A program made the translations under genes and the position numbers. From the NCBI RefSeq assembly GCF_000690905.1, contig NZ_JMCL01000040.1, positions 22,969-86,968 on the forward strand: DNA of 64,000 bases, in the 5' to 3' direction. The stretch is from Pseudomonas sp. Ant30-3. GTDB lineage: Bacteria; Pseudomonadota; Gammaproteobacteria; Pseudomonadales; Pseudomonadaceae. This document shows, one piece after another, positions 1-8,563 of the stretch; positions within the stretch are counted from its first letter, which is position 1; each line of letters begins with the position of its first letter. The notes below the pieces were generated by a model. The model was not told where the DNA came from, ran no database searches, and worked only from the letters and a program-made list of their open reading frames with translations.

Positions 1-2
1 GT

Positions 3-962
3 TTTTTGATTCGCCGCCGCAGGCAACAGGCTCAGGCGTCGCCACTACAGGGCGCAGTCCTGGCAGAGCAACTTGAACCGGTCCTTGACCGGGAGGAAGA
101 GCCCGCCGCACAGGCTTCCGCACTCAAGCACGCCCCTCTGCATCACGAAGAAACGCCTTCTGGCGATGTGCTGGAAGGCGTCGGCATCTACATCGCCTAT
201 GGCCGGTTCTCCGAAGCATCGGCGTTGCTGCGAGAAGCGCTGGTCAAGGAGCCACAACGCACGGACCTGGCGTTACGGTTGCTCGAGGTATTGGGCAAAC
301 AGGGCGATGTGCCGGCCTACGATGCTCAGGAACAAGGCCTGATCGATAGCGGTTTTGACCCACATCAACTTCAGGAGATTCGCGAGCGCTACCCTAAAAT
401 GACCAGCGCGCCGACTCCTGTAACACCGGCGGCGCCGATTATCGCCCCGACCATCGCGCCCATCGTCGCGCCGGTGCAACCCGCCGACGCACCGCCAGAC
501 GAATTTGAGTTGAATCTTGACGACCTGTCCATGGATTCAAACTGGGATTTGATCAGTCCATTCGATGAAACTGCGTCTGCCAGTCAACCCGCCAGGCCGG
601 ACGAGTCGGTTTTCTCTTCAAACCTGCAAGTGATGCCCGTTGAGTTCGACATGTCTGACGAACCAACGCTGGATGAGACGGAACTGGAGTGGGTGGCCGA
701 GCCGGATTCAAAGTCTCTGGATGACGCTTTTCTGAATGAATTCAGCGACCCGCTGCAGTCATTCGAGCTGGAACCTCTAAGCACCGAATCGATCGAGCTG
801 GAACCCGCCGTACCTGCTCATGCCGACAAGCTTGAGCAAGCCCAGACCTGTATTGATGACGGCGATCTCGACAGTGCGATCGAGTTGCTCAACGAGTTGC
901 TCGAGGACGGCGATGAACCTCTCAAGCAAACAGCCCGGACGCTGTTGGCCGGCATCCGGTGA
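3..962 (+). CDS. FimV-like protein, 5' truncated by window edge
   Basis: The reading frame is open from the first bases, so the true start lies upstream. About 318 residues are visible. They begin with an Arg-rich stretch (IRRRRQQ) like the cytoplasmic side of a membrane helix. Around residues 58-120 is a TPR-like helical segment (YIAYGRFSEASALLREALVK), followed by a Pro/Ala-rich linker, a long acidic low-complexity region, and a C-terminal helical repeat at about 276-318 (DDGDLDSAIELLNELLEDG). This C-terminal module is the one that ends FimV, the inner-membrane peptidoglycan-associated protein needed for polar assembly of type IV pili and polar markers. FimV normally neighbours truA. Here the next gene is a SelT/W/H-type gene, so this may be a second FimV-like paralogue. 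The family call is fairly sure; the exact gene identity is not. Confidence 0.75.
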   Translation, partial: FLIRRRRQQAQASPLQGAVLAEQLEPVLDREEEPAAQASALKHAPLHHEETPSGDVLEGVGIYIAYGRFSEASALLREALVKEPQRTDLALRLLEVLGKQGDVPAYDAQEQGLIDSGFDPHQLQEIRERYPKMTSAPTPVTPAAPIIAPTIAPIVAPVQPADAPPDEFELNLDDLSMDSNWDLISPFDETASASQPARPDESVFSSNLQVMPVEFDMSDEPTLDETELEWVAEPDSKSLDDAFLNEFSDPLQSFELEPLSTESIELEPAVPAHADKLEQAQTCIDDGDLDSAIELLNELLEDGDEPLKQTARTLLAGIR

Positions 963-1001
963 CCCTTTATCATGCCTGCGTCCACAGTCCAGGAGCCCGG
1001 C

Positions 1002-1289
1002 ATGGCCGCGCATAAACCGGAAATCGTCATCACCTACTGCACGCAATGCCAATGGCTGTTGCGTGCGGCGTGGCTGGCTCAGGAACTGCTCAGCACGTTC
1101 GGCGATGACCTCGGCAAAGTGTCGCTCGTGCCCGGCACCGGCGGGGTGTTCCATATCTTCTGTGACGACGTGCAGATCTGGGAGCGTAAGGCCGAAGGCG
1201 GCTTCCCCGAGGCCAAGGTGCTCAAGCAGCGGGTCCGCGATCAGATCGATCCGGACCGCGACCTCGGGCATAACGACCGCAGTCAGTGA
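1002..1289 (+). CDS. SelT/SelW/SelH family thioredoxin-fold protein
   Basis: This is a 95-residue protein with a CTQC motif at residues 13-16 at the end of the first beta strand (EIVITYCTQC), the hallmark of the Rdx/SelW-like redox family, in which the second Cys occupies the selenocysteine position of animal members. The C-terminal half keeps the family pattern GGVFHIFCDDVQIWERK. I chose the ATG at 1002 because AGGAG lies six bases upstream; an in-frame ATG at 972 has no ribosome site. The physiological partner is unknown. It follows the FimV-like gene by 39 bases on the same strand and converges on the EamA transporter gene. Confidence 0.85.
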   Translation: MAAHKPEIVITYCTQCQWLLRAAWLAQELLSTFGDDLGKVSLVPGTGGVFHIFCDDVQIWERKAEGGFPEAKVLKQRVRDQIDPDRDLGHNDRSQ

Positions 1290-1297
1290 GAGGCCGC

Positions 1298-2176
1298 CTA
1301 AGCCGTAACGGTTTTCCTGCTGGCGCTACCCGATAGTCGGCTCGACACCACGATCGCAACGATGATCAGCGCACCGCCGATCAACATGCGCACTGTTGGG
1401 GTCTCATCGAACAGCAGCCACGCCAGAGTGATGCCATAAACCGGCTCCATGGCGAACACCACGGCGGCGGTTCGCGCTTTGATCACGGCCAGGCTGGCGA
1501 CGAACAGGCTATGCGCAACCCCGGTGCAGAACACGCCGAGCAGGCCGATCCATAGCCAGTCGACGGGGCGCACTTGCGCCAATTGCGGCACCGCCACCGG
1601 CAGCAGGCACAGTGCAACCACCACGTTCTGGCACAACGCAGCCTGCACCGGCGGAATTCGCCCCGAGCTGACGCGATTGGTCAGCGACAGCAACGCAAAC
1701 AGCAGACCCGAACCCACCGCCCAGAGCAGCCCGGTGGTTGCGTCGCTGGCGAAATTGAAATCCGGAGTAACCAGCACCAGGCCAATGCTGACGAGCACCA
1801 CCAGCAGAATCTCATTGGCGCGAATCCGCTCACGAAAGATCAGCCCTTCGAGTATCACGGTAAACGCCGGGAAACTGGCGAACCCCAGGGTCGCAATCGC
1901 TACGCCCGCGACTTTCACTGCGATGAAAAAACTTACCCAGTGTCCGGCCAGCAGTACACCGCTGAGCAGCAGTCGACGCCAATCCACAGCTTCAAGTTTG
2001 CGCCAAGGCGTCTGACTGGCGAATCTGGCGAAAACCGCCAGCGCCGAAACGGCAAACGCCGCACGGCCGAACACGATGACAGCGGGGGACGCGGCAGCCA
2101 GTTTGCCGAACACGCCGGTCAGGCCAAACATTAATGCGCCAATATGCAGGGCGCCGAGAGCGGTACGGGGAGTCAT
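1298..2176 (-). CDS. DMT superfamily transporter, EamA family
   Basis: A 292-residue, strongly hydrophobic protein with about ten predicted membrane helices arranged as two repeats of five, the drug/metabolite transporter (EamA) layout. Features of the second repeat include GVFCTGVAHSLFVASLAVIKARTAAVVFAMEPVYGI shape, with the conserved small-residue and ME-P elements of the family near the end. It acts in the inner membrane as a probable metabolite or amino-acid exporter; the substrate cannot be read from sequence. The start at 2176 has AAGGAT just upstream. Transcribed toward the SelW-like gene, it appears to be a single-gene unit bounded upstream by a REP-type palindrome. Confidence 0.85.
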   Translation of the reverse strand: MTPRTALGALHIGALMFGLTGVFGKLAAASPAVIVFGRAAFAVSALAVFARFASQTPWRKLEAVDWRRLLLSGVLLAGHWVSFFIAVKVAGVAIATLGFASFPAFTVILEGLIFRERIRANEILLVVLVSIGLVLVTPDFNFASDATTGLLWAVGSGLLFALLSLTNRVSSGRIPPVQAALCQNVVVALCLLPVAVPQLAQVRPVDWLWIGLLGVFCTGVAHSLFVASLAVIKARTAAVVFAMEPVYGITLAWLLFDETPTVRMLIGGALIIVAIVVSSRLSGSASRKTVTA

Positions 2177-2205
2177 TGCGATCCTTAACAGTGTGCAGAC
2201 AAAGC

Positions 2206-2288
2206 GTAGGAGCTGGCGCAGCCTGCGATCTTTTGATGTTGATGTTCAACAGAAGAATCAAAAGATCGCAGGCTTCGCCAGCGCCTAC
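2206..2288. repeat. REP-type inverted repeat
   Basis: A long imperfect palindrome: GTAGGAGCTGGCGCAGCCTG with GCGATCTTTTGAT on one arm and ATCAAAAGATCGC with CAGGCTTCGCCAGCGCCTAC on the other, loop of about 20 bases. It lies in the shared upstream region of the divergent EamA and AraC-family genes. The core sequence recurs in the repeat at 39641-39768. Confidence 0.8.
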
Positions 2289-2325
2289 ATTTAATCGCGT
2301 GCGCCTCGACAAGTCTGTCGGGCTA

Positions 2326-3090
2326 CTACTGTCTTTTGTCGCCAGCCTCGCGTCGCAACTTCTTGGGCGGAACACCAAATGCACGCAATACCGCTGCAGC
2401 AAAGGCACTTTGCGAGCTGTAACCTACCCGACTGGCGATCTCGCCAATCGGCAGCGCCGAGCCCCGCAAAAGGTTCACGGCGATGTGCAGACGGCGGCTG
2501 CGAATGTAGTCCATCGGCGTCTGCCCGCATTCCGCAACAAAACGAGCGTGCAGACGCGCACTCGACAACCCGGCGATACGCGCCAGGTCGGCGACCTGCA
2601 GCGGATAGGCCGCATGTTGATCAATGTGCCTGTTCAGCGCGGCATAGGGCAAACGGCGGCCACCCACGGTTTCGGGCCGGGCGTTGTTCAGGCTGGCCAG
2701 CAGCAACACCGCGCCTTGTTGCGCGATCAGCGGATCGCTGACCTGACTGCCTGCCAACCAGTGGACCAGCTGGCTTTGCCCAGCGTCCAGCGACAGCCGC
2801 CCGGCGTTGTCGAGCAAGCGGCGGCTGGCGTCGGCGTGATCGCCCAGAGACTGTGAAAGCCACTGGTCGCCGGGCACGTCCAGCACCAGGCAACGACTGC
2901 CATTTCTGCTGCCACAGGCGTGATGGAAACCGGACGGCACCACCACAAAACTTTGTTGCACCACCCGACTGCCGCGGCCGTCGACTTCGAAATCCAGTGC
3001 TCCTGAAAGCCCGAACACCAACTGCGCATGGTCATGGCTGTGGACGATCAGGTCGTGTGTGTAATGGCGGAGCGTGAGGATCGGTCTCAT
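2326..3090 (-). CDS. AraC family transcriptional regulator (cupin sensor)
   Basis: A 254-residue regulator. The N-terminal half is a cupin-type sensor (HSHDHAQLVFGLSGALDFEVDG). The C-terminal ~100 residues carry two helix-turn-helix motifs of the AraC/XylS type: DLARIAGLSSARLHARF, then EIASRVGYSSQSAFAAAVLRAFGVPPKKLRR. I use the ATG at 3090 (MRPILTLRHYTHD) because residues upstream of it in the longer frame (to 3174) have no domain character. It is divergent from the LpxH-like phosphoesterase gene and tandem with the EamA transporter gene downstream, which it may control; this last point is inference. Confidence 0.85.
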   Translation of the reverse strand: MRPILTLRHYTHDLIVHSHDHAQLVFGLSGALDFEVDGRGSRVVQQSFVVVPSGFHHACGSRNGSRCLVLDVPGDQWLSQSLGDHADASRRLLDNAGRLSLDAGQSQLVHWLAGSQVSDPLIAQQGAVLLLASLNNARPETVGGRRLPYAALNRHIDQHAAYPLQVADLARIAGLSSARLHARFVAECGQTPMDYIRSRRLHIAVNLLRGSALPIGEIASRVGYSSQSAFAAAVLRAFGVPPKKLRREAGDKRQ

Positions 3091-3228
3091 CGCAGGTCTC
3101 TCAGTAACAGTCGCCGCCAGTCTACACCGAGGGCACACGTGGGCGCTGTCACACGCCTGACTTATGCCTGTCATGGGTGATTAATCACAGCGGCGCAAGC
3201 TTGGCCAAACCATCGTAGAGGTTCGCCC

Positions 3229-4044
3229 ATGACCAGCGCCGAGCTCGCCAACCCCAGTCGTAAGCAACGAGTGCGTACCCTGTGGATTTCCGATGTGCAC
3301 CTGGGCACGCGCGATTGCCAGGCCGAACACTTGTCGGCCTTCCTCAAGGGCCATCACGCCGACACGATCTACCTGGTCGGCGACATCATCGATGGCTGGA
3401 AACTGCGCGGCGGCATGTACTGGCCGCAGGCACACACCAACGTGATCCGTCGTCTGTTAACCATGAGCAAGCGCGGCACCAAAGTGATTTATGTCACCGG
3501 CAATCACGATGAGTTTCTGCGGCGTTATTCAAAACTGGTCCTGGGCAACATCCAGTTGGTTGACGAAGCCATACACGTGACCGCAGACGGCCGCCACCTG
3601 TTGGTGATTCACGGCGATCAATTCGATGTCATCACACGCTATCACCGCTGGTTGGCATTCCTGGGTGATTCGGCTTACGAGTTCACCTTGACGCTCAACC
3701 GCTGGCTCAATCATTGGCGCGCCCGTTACGGTTATGGCTATTGGTCGCTGTCGGCGTACCTCAAGCACAAAGTGAAAACCGCGGTCAGTTTCATCAGCGA
3801 TTTCGAAGAAGCCATCGCCCATGAATGCGTCAAGCGTGAATTGCACGGCGTGGTGTGCGGGCACATTCACCACGCCGAAATTCGCAAGGTCGGAGGGGTG
3901 GACTACCTTAATTGCGGGGATTGGGTGGAGTCGTGCACGGCACTGATCGAGCATTGGGACGGATCAATCGAGCTTTATCGCCTGGCGGACGCGCAGGCCC
4001 GGGAGGCTGGGCTGCGGGCGATCAAGGTTGCTGAGCCGGCTTGA
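3229..4044 (+). CDS. LpxH-like UDP-2,3-diacylglucosamine diphosphatase family phosphoesterase
   Basis: A 271-residue calcineurin-like metallophosphoesterase. The metal-binding motifs appear in order: SDVHLG at 21-26, GDIIDGW at 51-57, GNHDE at 91-95, IHGDQ near 125 and GHIHHAE near 208. This matches the LpxH family, which hydrolyses UDP-2,3-diacylglucosamine in lipid A synthesis. The window cannot show whether this copy is the essential LpxH or one of the LpxH-like paralogues common in Pseudomonas; LpxH itself usually sits near ppiB and cysS, which are absent here, so a paralogue is more likely. AGAGG is seven bases upstream of the ATG. The gene converges on the HD-domain gene across a cluster of REP sequences. 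Confidence 0.8.
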   Translation: MTSAELANPSRKQRVRTLWISDVHLGTRDCQAEHLSAFLKGHHADTIYLVGDIIDGWKLRGGMYWPQAHTNVIRRLLTMSKRGTKVIYVTGNHDEFLRRYSKLVLGNIQLVDEAIHVTADGRHLLVIHGDQFDVITRYHRWLAFLGDSAYEFTLTLNRWLNHWRARYGYGYWSLSAYLKHKVKTAVSFISDFEEAIAHECVKRELHGVVCGHIHHAEIRKVGGVDYLNCGDWVESCTALIEHWDGSIELYRLADAQAREAGLRAIKVAEPA

Positions 4045-4068
4045 AAAACAAGCTGCCTCATCCGGCCC

Positions 4069-4180
4069 TTTCGCGAGCAGGCTCGCTCCCACAATTCAGC
4101 TGCGTATACGGTTCAAATGTGGGAGCGAGCCTGCTCGCGATGGGGCGCGCTTCAATGTGGGAGCGAGCCTGCTCGCGAAA
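4069..4180. repeat. Cluster of three REP elements
   Basis: Three copies of a REP core (GAGCGAGCCTGCTCGC and its complement) occur at about 4070-4092, 4118-4140 and 4156-4179, the first inverted relative to the other two. They lie between convergent genes and can fold into hairpins. Confidence 0.85.
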
Positions 4181-4206
4181 GGGCCAGAGCAAACACCGCA
4201 AACAAC

Positions 4207-4797
4207 TCAGGCAGTCGAACGCTCCTCCATCGCCGCCTTGTAAATCGAGTTCTTCGGCTGCGCAAACAACCGCGCCAGCATCGGTTCAAAGAAGCTCAGC
4301 GGCAGCGTCTCATAAGCAGGATCAAACGCTGCCGCATCGTATTTGGCGCAGAATTCGATGGTCGCCTGATACTGCGGATGCCCGCTGAATTGCTCGCGCA
4401 AATGCCGATCCATGCCCAGGTGATGGAAGAAATAGTAACCTTGGAAAATCCCGTGCTTCTCGACCATCCACAGATTCTCGGCACTGACAAACGGCTTGAG
4501 GATCGCTGCCGCAATGTCCGGGTGATTGTAGGAACCGAGCGTGTCGCCGATGTCATGCAGCAGCGCGCAGACGACGTATTCCTCATCGCGACCGTCGCGC
4601 CAGGCGCGGCTGGCGGTTTGCAGGGAATGGGTCAGGCGATCCACCGGGAAGCCGCCAAAGTCGCCTTCCAGCAATTTCAGGTGCGCCACGATCCGGGTCG
4701 GCAATTGGCGGGCATAGGCGCTGAAATCCGCGGCGATGATCGCCCAGTCTTCCTGTGTGCCGTCCTGCATGTGGGTGAAACGAGCGTTGGCATTCAT
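4207..4797 (-). CDS. HD-domain metal-dependent protein (PhnZ-like)
   Basis: A 196-residue HD-fold protein. Likely ligands are H57 (THSLQTA), the H81-D82 pair in LLHDIGD and H92 (NHPD), with later His residues in EKHGIFQGYYFFHHLG. The pattern YVVCALLHDIGD resembles the PhnZ / mixed-valence di-iron oxygenase branch of HD proteins rather than nucleotide phosphohydrolases, but this assignment is by motif only. I use the start at 4797 (MNANARFTHM); the frame is open further upstream but that part runs over the neighbouring gene and looks non-coding. It lies 25 bases downstream of the DUF962 gene on the same strand, suggesting a two-gene operon possibly acting on lipids or hydroxylated small molecules. 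Confidence 0.75.
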   Translation of the reverse strand: MNANARFTHMQDGTQEDWAIIAADFSAYARQLPTRIVAHLKLLEGDFGGFPVDRLTHSLQTASRAWRDGRDEEYVVCALLHDIGDTLGSYNHPDIAAAILKPFVSAENLWMVEKHGIFQGYYFFHHLGMDRHLREQFSGHPQYQATIEFCAKYDAAAFDPAYETLPLSFFEPMLARLFAQPKNSIYKAAMEERSTA

Positions 4798-4822
4798 CGG
4801 CTGTCCTCTTTGATGCTGTGCG

Positions 4823-5134
4823 CTAGAACGGCACGCGCCGCAGAAGCATGTCGCGGTACATGGCGAAATCGCCAAGCAGGCTGTAAAGCGGGTGCTGAAA
4901 GGTCGCAGGACGATTTTTTTCGAAAAAGAAATGCCCGATCCAGGCAAAGCTGTAACCGGCCAGCGGCAACGCCAAAAGCATCAACCAGGCGCCTTTGCTG
5001 ATCGTGATGGCGAGAATCAAAATCACCAGCGTGGTGCCGATGAAGTGCAGTCGTCGGCAAGTACTGTCACTGTGCTCACTGAGGTAATACGGGTAGAACT
5101 CAGCGAAGCTGTTGAAACGTTTGATGTTTTCCAC
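4823..5134 (-). CDS. DUF962 / Mpo1-like membrane protein
   Basis: A 103-residue membrane protein with the DUF962 layout: N-terminal FAEFYPYYLSEHSDSTCRRLHFIG, two hydrophobic hairpins, GHFFFEKNRPATFQHPLYSLLGDF near the end. Conserved His residues in SEH, RRLHFIG, GHFFFE and QHP are those used by yeast Mpo1, a 2-hydroxy fatty acid dioxygenase, to bind iron. Function here is inferred from that family; bacterial members are largely uncharacterised. First gene of a probable operon with the HD-domain gene, and divergent from an AraC-type regulator gene. Confidence 0.85.
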   Translation of the reverse strand: MENIKRFNSFAEFYPYYLSEHSDSTCRRLHFIGTTLVILILAITISKGAWLMLLALPLAGYSFAWIGHFFFEKNRPATFQHPLYSLLGDFAMYRDMLLRRVPF

Positions 5135-5294
5135 GACTGCGATCTCTGTGGTGTTGATCCGGCTGCAAGTTGTTCTGCGGGTACCTTATTTGAGTCTAGA
5201 GTCATCATTGGCATCAGCCAGTGACAATGGGCGCCACTTTAGTATCCTTCGCAAATTCTCCGCGATATGCGGCTCACCCTTGCAAGTAACCGCC

Positions 5295-6356
5295 ATGAGT
5301 GAACGAACGACTTCTTCGAGTTGGGCGATGGGAATTGTCAAAGCACTGGAGATGGACGGCCTGGATTGCCGGGTTCTGTTCAAGCAACTGGGGCTCGACT
5401 TCGCGGCGCTGAATGATCCGGATGCGCGCTTCCCGCAAGATTCCATGACACGGCTGTGGCAGCGTGCGGTCGAGCTGTCCGGCAACCCCGCGATCGGCCT
5501 GAACATGGGCAAAGTGGCGCGACCGGCGTCGTTTCACGTGGCCGGTTATGCGTTGATGTCCAGTCAGACACTGGTTGAAGGTTTTCAACGTCTGGTGCGT
5601 TATCAGCGCATCATTGCCGAAAGCGCCGACCTGAGTTTCCGCCTGCTCGACGAAGGCTACGGACTGATTCTGACGGTGCATGGCGATCATTTGCCACCAA
5701 CCCGGCAAAGCGCCGAGGCGTCACTGGCCTGCGCGCTGGCGCTGTGTGGCTGGTTGACCGGGCGGACCCTGCAGCCGCGCAAGGTTCTGCTGCAAGGCGA
5801 CCAACCCGTCAACCTCGAACCGTATAATCAAACTTTCCACGCCCCCATGGTCTTCAACGCGCCGTATGACGCGCTGATTTTCGAGCGCGCCGACATGGAA
5901 GCGCCGCTGCCCACGGCAAACGAGGCCATGGCGCTGCTGCATGATCGATTTGCCGGTGAGTACCTGGCGCGCTTTTCCGAGAGTCGCGTGACGCACAAGG
6001 CGCGGCAGGTGTTATGCCGCCTGTTGCCTCAGGGCGAACCCAAGCGCGATACGGTGGCCCAGACGCTGCACCTGTCGCAACGGACGTTGCAGCGGCGTTT
6101 GCAGGAGGAGGGTACGAGTTTTCAGACGTTGCTGGATGACACCCGGCGCGAACTGGCCGAGCAGTATCTGGCGCAACCGAGGATGACTCTGCTGGAAATT
6201 GCCTACTTGCTGGGGTTCGCCGACCCGAGCAATTTCTTCCGCGCCTTCCGCCGCTGGTTCGACGCCACGCCCGGCGAATACCGGACGCGACTGGCGCAGA
6301 TGGAGAAACCGGTCAGTGACGCCAAAACGCAGGAATACACAGCACAAACACGGTGA
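5295..6356 (+). CDS. AraC family regulator with arabinose-binding-type N domain
   Basis: A 353-residue regulator. The N-terminal ~190 residues resemble the sensor of the OruR/ArgR-type AraC branch (LWQRAVELSGNPAIGLNMGKVARPASFHVAGY spread over 55-85, then RYQRIIAESADLSF). The C-terminal domain has two HTH motifs: DTVAQTLHLSQRTLQRRLQEEG and EIAYLLGFADPSNFFRAFRRW. I chose the ATG at 5295 (MSERTTSS); the frame is open from 5112, but that stretch overlaps the divergent promoter of the DUF962 gene. The last 44 bases overlap the 3' end of trkH, encoded on the other strand. The regulated genes are not evident; the divergent DUF962/HD pair is the natural candidate. Confidence 0.85.
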   Translation: MSERTTSSSWAMGIVKALEMDGLDCRVLFKQLGLDFAALNDPDARFPQDSMTRLWQRAVELSGNPAIGLNMGKVARPASFHVAGYALMSSQTLVEGFQRLVRYQRIIAESADLSFRLLDEGYGLILTVHGDHLPPTRQSAEASLACALALCGWLTGRTLQPRKVLLQGDQPVNLEPYNQTFHAPMVFNAPYDALIFERADMEAPLPTANEAMALLHDRFAGEYLARFSESRVTHKARQVLCRLLPQGEPKRDTVAQTLHLSQRTLQRRLQEEGTSFQTLLDDTRRELAEQYLAQPRMTLLEIAYLLGFADPSNFFRAFRRWFDATPGEYRTRLAQMEKPVSDAKTQEYTAQTR

Positions 6357-7767
6357 TGATTTCCAGTCGACCCAACAGCATGCCGAACGAGAGGATCCAC
6401 TTGGCGGCGTCCGGCAAGGTGGCGAAGTTACCAGCGGGGCCGATGACTTCGCCCAGCCCCGGACCGACACCGGAAACGGTACTGGCCGCACCGGTCAGAG
6501 CCGTCATCCAGTCGACACCCAGCAGTGACAACAACAGCGCGATCACACAGATGGTGATCGCGAAGAAAAACGAGAAGGTCAGAATCGAACGCACGATCTC
6601 TTCGTCGAGGCGGTGGCCGTTGTACTTCTGCTTGATCACCGCGCGTGGGTGGATCAACTGGTTAAGGTTGGCCTTGAGCAGGATGTAGGCCACCTGGAAG
6701 CGGAAAATCTTGATCCCGCCGGCGGTCGATCCTGAACAGCCACCAATGAAACCCAAATAGAAGAACAGCATCAGCGAGAAATTGCCCCACAGGCTGTAGT
6801 CCCCGAGCGCAAAACCTGTGGTCGTGACAATCGAGGTAACGTTCAGCGCCACATGGCGCAACGCGTCCAGCCAATGCAACTGAGTCGTCCACCAATACCA
6901 GGTGCTGAGCACCAGCCAGGTCAGCAGCAACAGCCCAAGCAAACCCTGCACCTGCTGATCCTTGATCAATGCCCGGCGATTGCCGCGCAAGGTCGCCACG
7001 TACAAGGTGAACGGCAGGCTACCGAGAATCATGACGACCACGGCCACCCAGTGCACCGCTGGCTGCGACCAGTTGGCCAGGGACTTGTCGGAGGTGGAGA
7101 AACCGCCGGTGGAGATCGCCGACATCGCGTGGTTGATCGCATCGAACAGGCTCATGCCCGCCCACCAGAACGCCAGGCTGCCGAGAATGGTGATGCCGAC
7201 GTACGCCGCCACGATCAACCGCGCCACCATGTGCGAACGGGGCATGACTTTTTCGGAGCGGTCCGAGGACTCGGTCTGGAACAGGCGCATGCCACCAATA
7301 CGCAGCAGCGGCAAAATCGCGACCGCCATGCCGATGAACCCGATGCCGCCGATCCAGTGCAGCATCGAACGCCACATCAGGATGCCGGGCGACATCTTGT
7401 CCAGATTATTGAGCACCGTCGCACCGGTTGCGGTGATGCCGGACATGCTTTCGAAAAACGAGTCGGTGTAACTGATGTGCTGAGTCAACAAAAACGGCAG
7501 CGCGGCGAAGATGCACACCACCAGCCAGCTGCTGACAGTGAGCAGGTACATGTCGCGCGGGCGCAGGTGGACGTGCTCGGGGCGCCCGGGAATCACCAGC
7601 GCGAGGCCGGCGACGAAGGTGATCATGCTCGCCCAGAGGAACGAGGGCAGATCGCCGGTGCGCTCGAAAATCACCAGAGTGGCCATGGGCACGACCATGG
7701 CGATCGCCAAGGTGATCAGGAAGATGCCGATGATGAAACCAATTGTCCGTAAGGTCGGCAACGCCAT
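6313..7767 (-). CDS. trkH: Trk-type potassium uptake protein, TrkH/TrkI family
   Basis: A 484-residue inner-membrane protein, the normal length for TrkH. It has the four-fold M1-P-M2 architecture with filter-like loops MSGITATGATVLN, MSAISTGGFSTSD, TSIVTTTGFALGD and AASTVSGVGPGLG, whose central glycines form the K+ selectivity filter, and the family signature GCSGSTAGGIKIFRF. It transports potassium into the cell together with a cytoplasmic TrkA NAD-binding subunit encoded elsewhere. trkA is not adjacent. Its 3' end overlaps the convergent AraC-type gene by 44 bases. Confidence 0.93.
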   Translation of the reverse strand: MALPTLRTIGFIIGIFLITLAIAMVVPMATLVIFERTGDLPSFLWASMITFVAGLALVIPGRPEHVHLRPRDMYLLTVSSWLVVCIFAALPFLLTQHISYTDSFFESMSGITATGATVLNNLDKMSPGILMWRSMLHWIGGIGFIGMAVAILPLLRIGGMRLFQTESSDRSEKVMPRSHMVARLIVAAYVGITILGSLAFWWAGMSLFDAINHAMSAISTGGFSTSDKSLANWSQPAVHWVAVVVMILGSLPFTLYVATLRGNRRALIKDQQVQGLLGLLLLTWLVLSTWYWWTTQLHWLDALRHVALNVTSIVTTTGFALGDYSLWGNFSLMLFFYLGFIGGCSGSTAGGIKIFRFQVAYILLKANLNQLIHPRAVIKQKYNGHRLDEEIVRSILTFSFFFAITICVIALLLSLLGVDWMTALTGAASTVSGVGPGLGEVIGPAGNFATLPDAAKWILSFGMLLGRLEIITVFVLCIPAFWRH

Positions 7768-7889
7768 GAAGTCCGCTCGGGCAGTGATTAAGGAAGGGCG
7801 CCATTCTACCCGTGGAGCGGGGCATGTAAACCGGCAGGCCGGTGATGGATACCGCTAGAATAGCCGGACATTTTTTCTGGAGGTGGCCG

Positions 7890-8456
7890 ATGCAGGCTCT
7901 CGACGCTTTGCTCAACCGTGTTTCCGTTCCCCGACTGCTCGATCCGGCGCCCACCGCTGAGCAGCGCGAACTGTTGTTTGGCGCCGCGATGCGCGCGCCA
8001 GACCATGGCCATTTGCAGCCGTGGCGCTTCCTGACCGTCGAAGGCGCAGCGCGCGAGCAAATGGGCGAGTTGCTGGCCGAAGCCGCGAAACTGCAGGATG
8101 GCGATGTGTCCGCGGCCGCAGTGGACAAGGCGCGCAACGGGCCACTGCGGGCGCCGTTGGTGGTCGTGGTGGTCGCGCGCTTGCAGGATCACGTCAAATA
8201 CCCCAAGTCCGAGCAGTTGCTGGCGGCGGGCTGTGCAGCGCACGGGATTTTACTGGCGGCCTACGCGCAAGGGATTGGTGCAGTGTGGCGCACGGGGGAG
8301 TTGGCCTATTCGCCGCACGTGGCCCAAGGCTTGGGCTTGGCGGCAGGGGAGGAGGTGATCGGGTTTCTTTATCTGGGTACGCCGCAGAAGGAGCCGCGGG
8401 TGGCGGAGAAGGTTGATCTGAGCGGGTTCGTCAGCGCCTGGGCCGGAAAGGCCTGA
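7890..8456 (+). CDS. Nitroreductase family protein, YdjA-like
   Basis: A 188-residue FMN-dependent oxidoreductase of the nitroreductase family. Typical elements are RAPDHGHLQPWRF (FMN phosphate contact region), the helix AAGCAAHGILLAAYAQGIGAVWRTG, and EEVIGFLYLGTP near the C terminus. The small size and these motifs match the YdjA subfamily. I chose the ATG at 7890, preceded by a strong GGAGG; an in-frame ATG at 7842 lies upstream of that site. Physiological substrate is unknown. Divergent from trkH and probably monocistronic. Confidence 0.88.
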   Translation: MQALDALLNRVSVPRLLDPAPTAEQRELLFGAAMRAPDHGHLQPWRFLTVEGAAREQMGELLAEAAKLQDGDVSAAAVDKARNGPLRAPLVVVVVARLQDHVKYPKSEQLLAAGCAAHGILLAAYAQGIGAVWRTGELAYSPHVAQGLGLAAGEEVIGFLYLGTPQKEPRVAEKVDLSGFVSAWAGKA

Positions 8457-8469
8457 CGACAGCGATCTA

Positions 8470-8562
8470 ATGTGGAAGCGGGCTTGCTCGCGAAACGGTT
8501 TGTCATTCACCAAGCGGGGTGACTGATACGACGCCTTCGCAAGCAGGCCCGCTCCTACAGGG
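8470..8562. repeat. REP pair, inverted
   Basis: Two REP copies in opposite orientation (GCGGGCTTGCTCGCGAA at about 8478 and TTCGCAAGCAGGCCCGC at about 8536) between the convergent nitroreductase and cpxA genes. The paired arms can fold into a large hairpin and may serve as a bidirectional transcript end. Confidence 0.75.
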
Positions 8563-8563
8563 A

